DNA of 64,000 nucleotides, taken from contig JAXGLO010000001.1 in assembly GCA_040769125.1 (NCBI GenBank), forward strand, positions 1,364,001-1,428,000, given 5' to 3'. Below, piece by piece: positions 51,933 to 60,435 of the stretch. A model generated the notes under the pieces. That model had not been told where the DNA came from. It searched no databases and saw nothing but the letters and a program-made list of their open reading frames with translations. Position 1 is the first letter of the stretch. Each line of letters opens with the position of its first letter. Made by a program: the position numbers and the translations under genes. The stretch is from CAIXSE01 sp040769125 (GTDB lineage: Bacteria; Actinomycetota; Thermoleophilia; UBA2241).

Positions 51933-52560
51933 AAAGCTCCGCGACGGCGGCCTGCATGCGGCCGGCGGCTGCCTTATAGGCCCCGCTGTTGCGGCCCGTG
52001 ATGTCGCTGAGGTCGACTGGCGGCCCGATCCGGACACGCAGAGCAGGCAGACCGGGCCGACGGCCCACCACCAGCCGCTGCGTGCCGTCCATGGCCATGG
52101 GCACCACGGGCGCGCCGCTTCGCAAGGCGATCATGCCGGCCCCGGAGAGGAACTCGTGCACGGCGGCGTCCTCGTAGCGCCTGCCCTCCGGAAACATGAG
52201 GAGCACCTCCTCGCCGCGCAGTATCTCCAAGGCGGCGACCAGTGCGGCACGGTCGCGGGCGCCCCGTTCGATGGGAAATGCGCCCAGCGTGGTGATCAGG
52301 CCCCGCAACCATCTGTGCCCGAAGAGTTCCTTCTTCGCCATGTAGCGCAGCGGGCGGTCGAGCACCATGCCGGCGATGACCGGGTCGACGTTGGACTTGT
52401 GATTGGTGATCACCATCACGGCCCCGTCGCGCGGGAGGTTGGCCGTGCCCTCGACCCGACAGCGATAGAGGCCACCGAAGAGCGGCACGGCCAGCCACCG
52501 GCAGAACGTATAGAGGCGGCTGTCACCCCGCCCCCGCAGAGGAAGCCCCCAGAGCCTCAT
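51919..52560 (-). CDS. plsC: 1-acyl-sn-glycerol-3-phosphate acyltransferase
   Basis: Adds the second acyl chain to make phosphatidic acid. The 213-residue product has the NHxxxxD motif in ITNHKSNVDPVIAG and the FPEGRR phosphate-binding motif, with a hydrophobic N-terminal segment. It follows cmk by 2 bases. With plsY and gpsA downstream, this operon covers phosphatidic acid synthesis. Confidence 0.93.
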   Translation of the reverse strand: MRLWGLPLRGRGDSRLYTFCRWLAVPLFGGLYRCRVEGTANLPRDGAVMVITNHKSNVDPVIAGMVLDRPLRYMAKKELFGHRWLRGLITTLGAFPIERGARDRAALVAALEILRGEEVLLMFPEGRRYEDAAVHEFLSGAGMIALRSGAPVVPMAMDGTQRLVVGRRPGLPALRVRIGPPVDLSDITGRNSGAYKAAAGRMQAAVAELYARL

Positions 52561-52562
52561 CG

Positions 52563-53219
52563 TCAGCCCAGCCGGCGGCGCACGACCGCTGTGACCGCAT
52601 CCACGACCTCCTCGAAGACGAGCTCCGAGGTGTCGACCTCAACCGCGTCCGGCGCCTTGCGCAACGGCGCCACCTCGCGTGTCGAGTCGCGGTGATCGCG
52701 CTCGATGAGGGCCGCCAGCACCTCGACCTCGTCGACGTCCCGGCCCTTGGCGCGCAGCTCCTGGGTGCGGCGCCAGGCGCGCACCTCTGGGCGGGCCGTG
52801 AGATAGATCTTGACCGCCGCATCCGGAAACACGCTCGTGCCGATATCCCGGCCCTCCATCACGACATCGGCGTCGTCGCCGAGCGCGCGTTGCTGGCGTG
52901 AGAGCAGACGGCGCACACCCGGCAGCGCGGACACACGAGAGGCTGCGGCCGCCATCTCGAGGCTGCGGATCGCCTCGCCGACATCGCGAGAACCAGCGAG
53001 CAGACGGCCGTCGGCCGTGAAGCTCAGGTTCGCGCCCGCCGCCACCTGCACGACCGCTTCCTCATCGTCGAGCGACACGCCGGCCTCCGCGGCGAGGAGC
53101 CCGACGGCGCGGTACATGGCGCCGGTGTCCAGGTAGATGAAGCCCAGGCGCTCGGCGACCCGCCGCGCCACCGTACTCTTGCCCGAGCCCATAGGCCCGT
53201 CGATGGCGACCACGGTCAT
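52563..53219 (-). CDS. cmk: Cytidylate kinase
   Basis: Phosphorylates CMP and dCMP. The 218-residue product has the P-loop IDGPMGSGKSTVARRV, YLDTGAMYRAVGLL, MEGRDIGTSVFPDA and ERDHRDSTREVAPL. The ATG overlaps the tyrA stop (ATGA). The tyrA-cmk neighbourhood is common, though aroA (EPSP synthase), which often lies between them, is absent. Confidence 0.96.
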   Translation of the reverse strand: MTVVAIDGPMGSGKSTVARRVAERLGFIYLDTGAMYRAVGLLAAEAGVSLDDEEAVVQVAAGANLSFTADGRLLAGSRDVGEAIRSLEMAAAASRVSALPGVRRLLSRQQRALGDDADVVMEGRDIGTSVFPDAAVKIYLTARPEVRAWRRTQELRAKGRDVDEVEVLAALIERDHRDSTREVAPLRKAPDAVEVDTSELVFEEVVDAVTAVVRRRLG

Positions 53220-54328
53220 TCGGCGACGCTCCCCGTGAATACGTCGTGCCCCTGGCCGGCCAGGAGATGCCGGCCGCGCCTGGCCGTCTCCTCACCCAGC
53301 ACATAGAGGGTCAGCGTGCCGCCGAGCTCGGCGCTCATGTGATGCATGGAGAGATCCTCGATGTTGATGCCGGCGTTTCCCAGAGTCACCATGATCTCGC
53401 TGAAAGCCCCCGGCCGGTCGGAGACGCGGACGATGAGGCGATGGAGCTCGCGGGCGGGCAGGCTGCCGACCGCCAGCATGCGTTCGCGCTGCTCGGCAGC
53501 GCGCGAGATGGCGTCGCCCAGAAGCTCCACGTCGTTGGCGGCCAGCGCCTCGATCACCTCCTGCAGCCCGTGCTGGAAGGTCGCCAGGGCGCCCAGCAGC
53601 GCCGCGCGATTCTCGAGGAAGATGTCGGTCCAGACGCGGCGGTTGCTGCCGGCGATACGCGTCAGGTCGCGGAAGCTGGGCCCGGCCGAGAGCAACGCAT
53701 CGCGGGAGCCGGGGTGCAGACCTGCCTGGGTCATCAGCACGTTGGCGAGGACGTGCGGCAGATGGCTCACCACAGCCATCACCCGGTCGTGCTCTTCCGG
53801 ATCGATCGCGACCGGGCGAGCGCCGATCTCGCCGAGAAAAGCGTACAGCCTCTGATAGGCGTCGGCCTCGACGTGGGCGCCGGGCGTGACGAAGTACGTG
53901 GCGCCCTCGTACATTGAGGCGCGGGCGTTCTCGACCCCGGCGCTCTCCGAGCCGCAGAGCGGGTGGCCGCCGATGCAGCGCCTCTGGTCGGCGGACGACA
54001 GCGCGCGCATCAGCGGACCCTTCGTGCTCCCCACGTCGCTGACGATGGCCGCCGCAGGCGCAGCGGCGAGGGCGGCCCGCACGTCCTTGACGACACGCAT
54101 GACCGGCGTGCACACGAAGACGAGGTCGGCCTCAGCGACAGCCTCCTCGAGGCTGTCGCAGGCCCGGGTGACGGCGCCGCGCTCGACGGCCAGCTGGAGA
54201 GATGCCGCAGTGCGGCTGTACCCCATGACCCGCTCGACGCCGGCGCGCTCCCGCGCGGCGAGCCCGAGCGAGCCGCCCATGAGGCCCACGCCGATGACGG
54301 CGACGGTTTTCACCTCGTGGTCGACCAT
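53216..54328 (-). CDS. tyrA: Prephenate dehydrogenase with ACT domain
   Basis: Converts prephenate to 4-hydroxyphenylpyruvate for tyrosine. The 370-residue product has VIGVGLMGGSLGLAARE, SDVGSTKGPL, the active His region IGGHPLCGSESAG and VVSHLPHVLANVL. The C-terminal ACT domain (LIVRVSDRPGAFSEIMVTLG) probably mediates tyrosine feedback. It starts 4 bases after aroF. Confidence 0.94.
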   Translation of the reverse strand: MVDHEVKTVAVIGVGLMGGSLGLAARERAGVERVMGYSRTAASLQLAVERGAVTRACDSLEEAVAEADLVFVCTPVMRVVKDVRAALAAAPAAAIVSDVGSTKGPLMRALSSADQRRCIGGHPLCGSESAGVENARASMYEGATYFVTPGAHVEADAYQRLYAFLGEIGARPVAIDPEEHDRVMAVVSHLPHVLANVLMTQAGLHPGSRDALLSAGPSFRDLTRIAGSNRRVWTDIFLENRAALLGALATFQHGLQEVIEALAANDVELLGDAISRAAEQRERMLAVGSLPARELHRLIVRVSDRPGAFSEIMVTLGNAGINIEDLSMHHMSAELGGTLTLYVLGEETARRGRHLLAGQGHDVFTGSVAE

Positions 54329-54332
54329 GGCG

Positions 54333-55349
54333 TCAATCCGTCGTCTTTCCGGCCCAGCGCGCCAGGTCGAGCACCCGCTCCGCGTACTCCCCGAAAGCCG
54401 CCGTGGGCAGCGATTGCGGCCCGTCGCAGAGGGCGTGCTCGGGGTTCGGGTGCGTCTCGACGAGCACGCCGTCGGCGCCGGCGGCCACTCCGGCCAGCGA
54501 CAGCGGCAGGACGAGATCGAGACGCCCGGCGGAATGGCTCGGGTCGACCACGACCGGCAGATGGCTCAGCAGCTTGATGACGGGCACGGCGCTCACGTCG
54601 AAGGTGTTGCGCGTGGCCGGCTCGAAGGTGCGGATGCCGCGCTCGCAGAGGATGACCTCGCGGTTGCCCTCTTTGACGATGTACTCCGCCGCCATGAGCA
54701 GCTCCTCGATCGTCGTCGAGGGGCCACGCTTGAGGAGAACGGGCTTGCGCACTTTGCCGAGCTCGGAGAGAAGCAGGAAGTTCTGTGTGTTGCGGGCGCC
54801 CACCTGAAGCACATCGGCGTACTCGCAGAGCACATCGAGGTCGCGCGGATCCATGACCTCGGTGACGATCGGCAGGCCCGTCTCGTCGCGGGCGGCGGCG
54901 AGCATGCGCAGGCCCTCCTCGCCGAGTCCCTGAAAAGCATAGGGCGAGGTACGCGGCTTGAAGGCTCCGCCGCGCATCATGTGACCGCCGGCCGCCTTGA
55001 CGGCGCGGGCGGCCTCGAGTACCTGCTCGGACGACTCGACCGAGCATGGACCGGCGATCAGCGCGAAGTGGCCGCCGCCGATCCTCGCGCCACGCACGTC
55101 GATGACCGTGTCACGGGCCTGGACCTCCCTGCCCACCAGCTTGTAGGGGCGGAGGATGGCCACCACCCGGTCCACGCCGGGCATGACCTCCAGCGGTAGC
55201 TGCGTGATCTGTTCTCGGTCGCCGATGATGCTGATGAGCGTGACGCGCTCGCCACTGGAGATGTGAGCGCTGGCCCCGATCTCCTCGACGCGCGCCACGA
55301 CATGAGCGACCTGCGCCTCGGTGGCGCCTTCCTGCATGACCACCATCAT
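54333..55349 (-). CDS. aroF: DAHP synthase, type I-beta
   Basis: First step of the shikimate pathway. The 338-residue product has an N-terminal ferredoxin-like regulatory domain (MMVVMQEGATEAQVAHVVAR) and the barrel: ALIAGPCSVESSEQV, GGAFKPRTSPYAFQG, VLQVGARNTQNF, REVILCERGIRTFE, HLPVVVDPSHSAG and ETHPNPEHALCDGPQSL. Metal and substrate residues are present. I start it at the ATG at 55349, which overlaps the end of a small upstream ORF; AAGGAGG lies 11 bases upstream. Confidence 0.95.
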   Translation of the reverse strand: MMVVMQEGATEAQVAHVVARVEEIGASAHISSGERVTLISIIGDREQITQLPLEVMPGVDRVVAILRPYKLVGREVQARDTVIDVRGARIGGGHFALIAGPCSVESSEQVLEAARAVKAAGGHMMRGGAFKPRTSPYAFQGLGEEGLRMLAAARDETGLPIVTEVMDPRDLDVLCEYADVLQVGARNTQNFLLLSELGKVRKPVLLKRGPSTTIEELLMAAEYIVKEGNREVILCERGIRTFEPATRNTFDVSAVPVIKLLSHLPVVVDPSHSAGRLDLVLPLSLAGVAAGADGVLVETHPNPEHALCDGPQSLPTAAFGEYAERVLDLARWAGKTTD

Positions 55350-55456
55350 GCTCGGTGTGGCCTCCTTCCGACGCCCAGCGCCTCGCCTCGCAAGATCGCC
55401 GCATCTGCTCCGTCGATGGCTCCGCGGAGCGCGAAGAGACGACAAAGCAGGTTCAT
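55346..55456 (-). CDS. Small coupled ORF, chorismate-mutase-helix-like
   Basis: A 36-codon reading frame. Its ATG overlaps the rluB stop (ATGA), with GGGGGG just upstream. Its TGA overlaps the aroF ATG. Residues 8-20 (FALRGAIDGADAA) resemble the first helix of AroQ chorismate mutase (LR..ID..D). It is too short to be an enzyme. It may be a remnant of a chorismate mutase domain, or a coupling peptide that lets ribosomes reach aroF. Confidence 0.5.
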   Translation of the reverse strand: MNLLCRLFALRGAIDGADAAILRGEALGVGRRPHRA

Positions 55457-56346
55457 GGCCCCCCTGCAGACACCGCGTCCTCACCGGAGCCGCCTGGGCG
55501 CGACTCGTCGCCCGCCGGCTCCTCGTCCGCCGCCACATCGCCGGCCGCCGCATCATCGGCCGGCGACACCGACGCCGCAGAAGGCACCGCGGCCAGTAGC
55601 ACGGCATCACCCTCCGTCTCGCCGGCTACGGCGACCGCCACTTCCTCCCCCGCGCGCCGCAGGGCGTCGACCTCGTCGCTCGACAGCTCGCGGTGAGCGC
55701 CCGGCCCAAGTCCCTTGTCGGAGATCGAACCGTAACGCCGCCGGTGCAGATCCTCCACCGGCAGCCCCACCGCGGCGAACATGCGCCGCACCTGCCGCTT
55801 GCGCCCCTCGTGGATCGTCAGCTCTACGAGCGCCGTCTTCGCGCTCTGCTTCTTGAGGACCACCTCGGCCGGCGACGTGAGACCGTCTTCGAGCTCCACG
55901 CCTCGACGCAAGGCGGCCAGCGCCCGGCGGCCGACCTTGCCGCGCACCCTCGCCACATAGGTCTTGGGAACCCCGTACCGCGGATGCATGAGCCGGTTGG
56001 CCAGCACACCGTCGTTGGTGAGCACGATCAACCCCGTCGTGTCGACGTCGAGGCGGCCAACCGGGAAAAGGATACGCCCATCGGGCACGAGATCGACGAT
56101 CACCCTGTCTGCGTGCGGGTCGCTGCGTGTGCTGGCCACGCCGCGCGGCTTGTTCACCAGGATGTAGCGCAACCTCTTCGTCGCGACCTGTTCGCCGCGG
56201 ACCGCCACGACGTCGTCGGGGCCGATTTTCTGGCGGGGGAACGTGACCACCTCGCCATTGACCGTGACCACACCCTCGCGCACCAGGTCGTCGCAGGCGC
56301 GCCGCGACCCGACGCCGGAGCGGGCGAGGAAGACCACCAGGTTCAT
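55453..56346 (-). CDS. rluB: 23S rRNA pseudouridine synthase, RluB/RsuA family
   Basis: A 297-residue protein with an N-terminal S4 domain (FLARSGVGSRRACDDLVREG), YILVNKPRGVASTRSD, the catalytic Asp in VGRLDVDTTGLIVLTNDG, and IHEGRKRQVRRMFAAVG. The last 70 residues are an Asp/Ala/Gly-rich tail without recognised fold. I start it at the ATG at 56346, 8 bases past scpB. Confidence 0.92.
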   Translation of the reverse strand: MNLVVFLARSGVGSRRACDDLVREGVVTVNGEVVTFPRQKIGPDDVVAVRGEQVATKRLRYILVNKPRGVASTRSDPHADRVIVDLVPDGRILFPVGRLDVDTTGLIVLTNDGVLANRLMHPRYGVPKTYVARVRGKVGRRALAALRRGVELEDGLTSPAEVVLKKQSAKTALVELTIHEGRKRQVRRMFAAVGLPVEDLHRRRYGSISDKGLGPGAHRELSSDEVDALRRAGEEVAVAVAGETEGDAVLLAAVPSAASVSPADDAAAGDVAADEEPAGDESRPGGSGEDAVSAGGP

Positions 56347-56354
56347 CGCCGGGC

Positions 56355-56930
56355 TCAAGCGCGCCTCCTCTCGGCGTTGGCGAACAGGCGCGCCCGGATC
56401 TCGTCGGTTTGGGCGGCGTCGAGCGAGAACTCTTCCAATGGCGGGAGATCCTCGCGGGAGCGCAACCCGAAGAGCTTCAGGAAACGCTCGCCGACATCGT
56501 ACAGGATGGGCGCGCCGGGCGTGGCCGCACGGCCCTGCTGTTCGACGAGGCCGCGCTCTTCGAGTGAGGAGAGCGCCCACTCCGAGGAGACGCCCCGGAC
56601 CTCTGCCACGTCGGCGCGCGTCACCGGCGCCAGGTAGGCCACGACCGCCAGCGTCTCGAGCAGGGCCGGCGTGAGTTCGTCGGGGCGCTCAGCCCCCGTG
56701 AACCGGCGGACGGCTTCGGCACAGTCGTCGGCCACGCTGAGCGCGTACCCGCCCCCCACCTCGCGCAACTCCACACCACGCGCCCCCGGGCGAAGCTCCT
56801 CGGCGAGAGCATCGAGCGCAACGCGCAGCGCGTCAGGCGAACAGGCGCAGGCCGCCGCCAGCTCTGCAGGCGGTACGGGTCGCGCGGAGATGAACAGGAG
56901 CGCCTCAAGGCGCCGGGCGAGATCGGGCAT
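56355..56930 (-). CDS. scpB: Segregation and condensation protein B
   Basis: A winged-helix kleisin-associated protein of the SMC-ScpAB condensin. The 191-residue form begins MPDLARRLEALLFISARPV, the typical family start, and includes ELTPALLETLAVVAYLAPVT, VRGVSSEWALSSLEERGLV and YDVGERFLKLFGL. I prefer the ATG at 56930, with AGGA upstream; an ATG at 56960 would add 10 residues. Confidence 0.92.
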   Translation of the reverse strand: MPDLARRLEALLFISARPVPPAELAAACACSPDALRVALDALAEELRPGARGVELREVGGGYALSVADDCAEAVRRFTGAERPDELTPALLETLAVVAYLAPVTRADVAEVRGVSSEWALSSLEERGLVEQQGRAATPGAPILYDVGERFLKLFGLRSREDLPPLEEFSLDAAQTDEIRARLFANAERRRA

Positions 56931-56988
56931 GAGATCCTGAAAGACCGACGACTGTGGCATCGATGCTACCGCAGGGGCGGCACCGGCG

Positions 56989-57765
56989 TCATCCGGCCGC
57001 GGAGGCCGCCGCAACGCCCGGCCGGTATCCGGTGTGCGTCACGACGATGTCGCCGAAGTGCCGCGTCTGACGCAGAACGGCCTCGCCGGCGGAGTGCAGC
57101 TCGAGCAACGCGCAGAAGGTGACCGCCCGCTCCAGACGCTCCTGAGGGGCGACCCCGGCGAACGTGAAGGAGCCCTCGTCGTGGAGGACCAGGCGCAGGC
57201 GACGCACCTCGTCGACAAGGGAGACCGCGAGGTCGGTGAGGTGGCTCGTATCGGGAACCGGCGGCTCGCGCAGAAGGGGCGACAGGGCATCGGCCAGGGA
57301 TCGAGCCGCCAGCACGCCCGCGGGAGCCGGTCGCCGCAGCAGAGCCGGCGGGACGGGCGCGTTACGGTACAGCCGCCCCGCATGCACCTGCCAGCGCTCG
57401 CCGAGAGCCTCGGCGGCTCGCTTGAACTGAGCGTACCGGACGAGGCGCTCGAGGAGCCGCTGGGCGGCGTCGTCGGAGTCGATCTCCTCGATCTCGTCGT
57501 CCGGCTCCCCCTCGAGAAGGAGACGCGACTTCATCTCGAGAAGCGCCGCAACGAGGACGACGAACTGCGACGTGGCATCGAGATCGAACTCGCCGCTGTC
57601 GACGAGCCTCAGAACGTACTCGGCGATGATGCGCGATACGCGCACCTCCCAGATGTCGATCTCGTCTCTGAGGATAAGCGTGACGAGCAGATCGAAAGGC
57701 CCGTCGAAGACGTCGAGATCGAGCTCGAGCGCGCCGCTCGCCGCGACTGCGATCTCAGCCGGCAT
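56989..57765 (-). CDS. scpA: Segregation and condensation protein A
   Basis: The kleisin subunit that bridges SMC heads. The 258-residue product has DLDVFDGPFDLLVTLILRDE at the N terminus, IAEYVLRL, VVLVAALLEMKSRLLL and a C-terminal winged helix (TFCALLELHSAGEAVLRQ). The smc gene is not in this window. It lies between ftsZ and scpB. Confidence 0.94.
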   Translation of the reverse strand: MPAEIAVAASGALELDLDVFDGPFDLLVTLILRDEIDIWEVRVSRIIAEYVLRLVDSGEFDLDATSQFVVLVAALLEMKSRLLLEGEPDDEIEEIDSDDAAQRLLERLVRYAQFKRAAEALGERWQVHAGRLYRNAPVPPALLRRPAPAGVLAARSLADALSPLLREPPVPDTSHLTDLAVSLVDEVRRLRLVLHDEGSFTFAGVAPQERLERAVTFCALLELHSAGEAVLRQTRHFGDIVVTHTGYRPGVAAASAAG

Positions 57766-57797
57766 CGTCGCCGCCCTGCCCTCGCCGCACTGTGCTC

Positions 57798-59018
57798 TCA
57801 GCCCTCCGGCTGCCGCACGAATGAGGGGATCTCGAAGTCGAAGGCGTCGCCGTCAGGCTTCGGCGCACGACTGGAGACAGGAGCACCAGGCCCGGCGGGA
57901 TCTCGCTCCGGCTCGCGAACCGCTTCGTGCGGGAGGCCGCGAAGCCCGGCGTCCGGCGCGGCGTCGCGCCGGGATGCGCCTTCTCCGAACCCGGCGGCCA
58001 CCACCGTGATCGAGACCTGGCCCTCGAGGCGCTCGTCGACCACCGCACCGAAGATGATGTTGGCGTCGTCGTCGGCCGCCTCGCTGATGACGCCGGCGGC
58101 CTCGTTGACCTCGAAGAGCGTAAGATCCTCGCCGCCGGTGATGTTGAGCAACAGGCCGCGCGCACCGTCGATCGAGGTCTCGAGGAGCGGCGAGTGGATC
58201 GCCATCTCGGCGGCGATCTGAGCGCGGTTCTCGCCGCTCGCCATGCCGATGCCGAGCAGTGCGGTACCCGCGTCCTTGACGACGGCGCGCACGTCGGCGA
58301 AGTCGAGATTGATGAGACCCGGTACGGTAATGAGATCGGTGATCCCCTGCACCCCTTGGCGCAGGACGTCGTCGGCGTGCTGGAACGCCTCAACAACGCT
58401 CGTGTTACGCTCGACCACGTCGAGAAGACGGTCGTTCGGGATGCTGATGACCGTGTCGGCCACCCGGCGCAGCTCTTCGATGCCGGCAAGAGCCTGACGC
58501 TGCCGCCGATTGCCCTCGAAGCCGAATGGCCTGGTCACGATAGCGATCGTGACGGCGCCCAGCTCACGCGCGACGGCCGCCACCACCGGCGCCCCGCCGG
58601 TGCCGGTGCCGCCTCCCTCGCCCGTCGTCACGAAGACGAGGTCGGCTCCCCGCAGAGCCGCCTTGATCTGGTCGCGAGATACCTCCATCGCCTCACGACC
58701 GACATCGGGATCGGCGCCGCCGCCGAGGCCGTGCGTGACTTCCTGGCCGATGTGGATCCTGACGTCGGCGTCGCAGGTGCCGAGCTGCTGCACGTCTGTG
58801 TTAACGGCGATGAACTCGACGCCTTTGACACCCGAGTCGACCATCCGGTTGACGGCGTTGGTGCCGGCGCCGCCTATACCGACCACCTTGATGGTGGTCA
58901 CGTACGGCCGGCCGGCGACGACCGTGTCCTGCGCGTCGTGCTCCGGAACCGGGCCGCCCGCATGGGTGCGCCGGAAGAGCTCGCTGAGCCCATCCTTCAT
59001 GCTAGGACGATCTGCCAT
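57798..59018 (-). CDS. ftsZ: Cell division protein FtsZ
   Basis: The tubulin-like GTPase that forms the division ring. The 406-residue product has VVGIGGAGTNAVNRMV, the GTP loop EGGGTGTGGAPVVAAVA, the T7-loop NLDFADVRAVVKDAG and a C-terminal peptide FEIPSFVRQ that would bind SepF. GGGAGGTG is 5 bases ahead of the ATG, and the gene overlaps the parA stop by 17 bases. No fts or mur genes flank it, so it is outside a dcw cluster. Confidence 0.96.
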   Translation of the reverse strand: MADRPSMKDGLSELFRRTHAGGPVPEHDAQDTVVAGRPYVTTIKVVGIGGAGTNAVNRMVDSGVKGVEFIAVNTDVQQLGTCDADVRIHIGQEVTHGLGGGADPDVGREAMEVSRDQIKAALRGADLVFVTTGEGGGTGTGGAPVVAAVARELGAVTIAIVTRPFGFEGNRRQRQALAGIEELRRVADTVISIPNDRLLDVVERNTSVVEAFQHADDVLRQGVQGITDLITVPGLINLDFADVRAVVKDAGTALLGIGMASGENRAQIAAEMAIHSPLLETSIDGARGLLLNITGGEDLTLFEVNEAAGVISEAADDDANIIFGAVVDERLEGQVSITVVAAGFGEGASRRDAAPDAGLRGLPHEAVREPERDPAGPGAPVSSRAPKPDGDAFDFEIPSFVRQPEG

Positions 59019-59760
59019 TCAGCACCTCCCGCGCGAGCGCGCGGTACGATTCCGACCCCCGGCCCCTGGGGTCGTACTTGAGGACCGAGGAGCCGATCAC
59101 CGGCGCTTCGGCGAACTTGATGGTCTTGCGCACGACGGTGTCGAAGACGAGCGGCCCGAAGTTGTCGCGCAGCACCTCGATCGACTCCTTCCCGTGGCTG
59201 GTGCGAGCGTCGAACAGCGTCGGCAGAATGCCCTTGATCCGCACGTCCGGATTGAGGTTCTCGCGGATCATCTCGAGGGTCTTCTCGAGCTGCAGCAAAC
59301 CGCGCAACGAGAGGTACTCGCACTGGACGGGCACGATGACGCCGTGGGACGCGGTAAGCGCGTTGATCGTCAGGAGGCCGAGCGACGGAGGCGTGTCGAT
59401 GAGGATGTAGTCGTAGCGGTCGCGCACACCGTCGATCGCGCGCTGCAGCGCCCGCTCGCGACCGATCATCTGCGCGAGCGCCATCTCGGCGCCGGCCAGG
59501 TCGATGGTCGAGGCCGCCACATCGAACTCGCGCTCGTGGATCACTTCCTCGAGGGGCGCACGGTGCACCAGCACGTCGTACATCGACTTCGCAAGGCCCT
59601 CGGTGTCGATCCCCTGGCTCATCGTGAGGTTCCCCTGGGGATCCATGTCGACGGCGAGCACGCGCAGGTCGTGCTCGCGCAGCGCCGCGCCCAGGTTCAC
59701 GGTGGAGGTGGTCTTGGCTACCCCGCCCTTCTGATTGGCGAAGGCGATGACGTGAGCCAT
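59002..59760 (-). CDS. ParA/Soj family ATPase
   Basis: A 252-residue Walker-type ATPase. The deviant Walker A is KGGVAKTTSTVNLG, with VDMDPQGNLT and IDTPPSLGLLT. It is typical of chromosomal Soj/ParA. No parB gene is adjacent, so it may be an orphan that positions the division machinery. It is coupled by overlap to ftsZ. GGGGGTG precedes the ATG. Confidence 0.9.
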   Translation of the reverse strand: MAHVIAFANQKGGVAKTTSTVNLGAALREHDLRVLAVDMDPQGNLTMSQGIDTEGLAKSMYDVLVHRAPLEEVIHEREFDVAASTIDLAGAEMALAQMIGRERALQRAIDGVRDRYDYILIDTPPSLGLLTINALTASHGVIVPVQCEYLSLRGLLQLEKTLEMIRENLNPDVRIKGILPTLFDARTSHGKESIEVLRDNFGPLVFDTVVRKTIKFAEAPVIGSSVLKYDPRGRGSESYRALAREVLNGRSS

Positions 59761-59863
59761 GTAAAGGTCACCCCCTCTATCAACAGCACATCAGACCGCT
59801 GTTCGCGCCGCAGCCGTGTTTCCCTGCTTCGTGCGTGCTCGACGGGACGCGTGCGAAGACGAG

Positions 59864-59880
59864 GGCTCGACGATCGAGCC
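59864..59880 (-). terminator. Hairpin between yajC and parA
   Basis: A perfect 7-bp stem GGCTCGA / TCGAGCC with a 3-base loop lies 28 bases after the yajC stop. It is followed by CTCGTCTTCG, not by a T run. It may weakly end the queA-tgt-yajC transcript. The 148-base gap also should hold a parA promoter, which I could not identify. Confidence 0.4.
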
Positions 59881-59908
59881 TCGCCGACGACCTCTGAAGG
59901 CAAAGGGC

Positions 59909-60430
59909 TCAGACCTTGGGGGGCTGTGGAGCCTCGGGGGCCTGCTCCAGCTGAGCGTCCTCGGCCTCGGCGACCGGCTCCTCCACGGCGGGCTCGATCT
60001 CATCCTCGACGACGTCCGCGTCAGACTCGAGGTACTCGCCCTCGTCGGCGTCGACGTACTCGTCGTCGTCGGCGGCGTCGACGTACTCGTCGTCATCGAC
60101 GTCGACGTACTCGCCCTCGTCGGCGTCGACGTACTCGTCGTCGTCCTCTTCCTCGTCGTACTCGCTGGCAGCGGTCACGGAGGCGACGGCGCGCTTGAGC
60201 ATGCGGACGCGCGTGCGGCGGGCGATCTCGAGCTCCACCCAGTCGCTGCCGATCGCGGTGATGGTGCCGTATACGCCGCCGATGGTCACGACCTGGTCGC
60301 CCTTCTTCAGCGTGGCAAGGAGGTTGGCGTGCTGCTGCTTCTGCCTGCGCTGCGGACGAATCGCCAGAAAGTAGAAGATCCCGAAAAAGAGAAGGATATA
60401 GATCAGAATGGCGCCGGTGCCACCGCCCAT
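59909..60430 (-). CDS. yajC: Preprotein translocase subunit YajC with acidic repeat tail
   Basis: A 173-residue YajC. One membrane helix (about 8-24, LIYILLFFGIFYFLAIRP) and the core LLATLKKGDQVVTIGGVYG through about residue 85 are canonical. From residue 90 a tail of about 75 residues contains five EYVDA/EYVDV/EYLE units at 99, 107, 115, 124 and 132, within Asp/Glu-rich sequence. This is unusual for YajC. The secD and secF genes do not follow. Confidence 0.92.
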   Translation of the reverse strand: MGGGTGAILIYILLFFGIFYFLAIRPQRRQKQQHANLLATLKKGDQVVTIGGVYGTITAIGSDWVELEIARRTRVRMLKRAVASVTAASEYDEEEDDDEYVDADEGEYVDVDDDEYVDAADDDEYVDADEGEYLESDADVVEDEIEPAVEEPVAEAEDAQLEQAPEAPQPPKV

Positions 60431-60435
60431 AAGGC

